64,000 nucleotides of DNA, taken from assembly GCA_016201275.1 (NCBI GenBank), contig JACQDB010000084.1, forward strand, positions 1 to 64,000. The letters are read 5' to 3'. Origin of the DNA: Acidobacteriota bacterium. GTDB lineage: Bacteria; Acidobacteriota; Blastocatellia; UBA7656. Below, piece after piece: positions 63,939-64,000 of this stretch; the first letter of the stretch is position 1, and each line of letters starts with the position of its first letter. The translations under genes were made by a program, and so were the position numbers. The notes below the pieces were generated by a model. It saw nothing but the letters and a program-made list of their open reading frames with translations, did no database searches and was not told where the DNA came from.

Positions 63939-64000
63939 CCCTCTGTGGTCGTCCCTCCTGGGAATGCTAATGGATTTCGAGGAGGGGCGACCACAGAGGG
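63939..64000. repeat. 21-nt inverted repeat at the right edge
   Basis: Arms 63939-63959 (CCCTCTGTGGTCGTCCCTCC...) and 63980-64000 match with one mismatch around a 20-nt loop; the right arm ends at the window edge. A related GTACGAGCGACCACCGCAGGG motif lies at about 63830-63858, so this is a dispersed repeat family. Confidence 0.75.

Overview
This 64 kb window is bacterial chromosome, most likely from an acidobacterium of the Blastocatellia type. That placement is inference. It rests on the dense mix of secreted hydrolases, ToxR-like winged-helix proteins fused to TolB/PD40 propellers, SYLF, YdcH/DUF465 and BON proteins, an alpha2-type glycyl-tRNA synthetase, many long intergenic palindromes, and a moderately GC-rich composition. 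No rRNA, tRNA, CRISPR array or prophage was found.

Layout. The left edge (1-372) holds the end of an IS5-family element, a long perfect inverted repeat and one copy of a MITE-like element; its second copy is at 34350-34476. From 0.4 to 13.5 kb lie secreted and housekeeping genes: a di-heme cytochrome c, a membrane glycosyltransferase, an M28 peptidase, a creatininase-family protein, an HtrA protease, a BON protein, glycyl-tRNA synthetase and a cytochrome c lipoprotein. A CCA-adding-type nucleotidyltransferase follows. From 15.2 to 22 kb is a molybdenum-hydroxylase operon: a fused selenium-dependent-XDH-like enzyme, then a separate Mo subunit, [2Fe-2S] subunit and FAD subunit. It is interrupted by a GxxExxY gene that sits inside its own repeat arms. 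Next come a Uma2-type nuclease, a PLP cysteine-synthase-like enzyme and threonine synthase.

From 25.4 to 32.2 kb are an S8 protease, a toxin-antitoxin-like pair whose PIN toxin has an in-frame stop, a sarcosine-oxidase-like flavoenzyme and a SYLF protein. An ECF sigma/anti-sigma pair (32.7-34.1 kb), pta, and groES-groEL follow; the groESL promoter matches the sigma-70 consensus exactly and is overlapped by a CIRCE operator. psd and pssA (39-40.7 kb) make phosphatidylethanolamine. An HD-GYP-like protein of unusual architecture is convergent with them.

The region 44.8-48.4 kb is the most system-like accessory locus. A short sigma-region-2-like protein and an excisionase-like DNA-binding protein diverge from a membrane winged-helix/propeller regulator, and the regulator is followed within 11 nt by a 56-residue cysteine-rich, knottin-like peptide. 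The right part carries cystathionine beta-synthase, a DJ-1/PfpI protein, an ankyrin protein, dCTP deaminase, a very large multi-PAS hybrid histidine kinase, three glycosyltransferases, two uncharacterised coupled genes and a PilT-like ATPase. The PilT-like protein has a duplicated N-terminal domain and what looks like an internal deletion.

A recurring theme is long, nearly perfect inverted repeats in intergenic gaps. I find more than a dozen, some nested and some touching start or stop codons.
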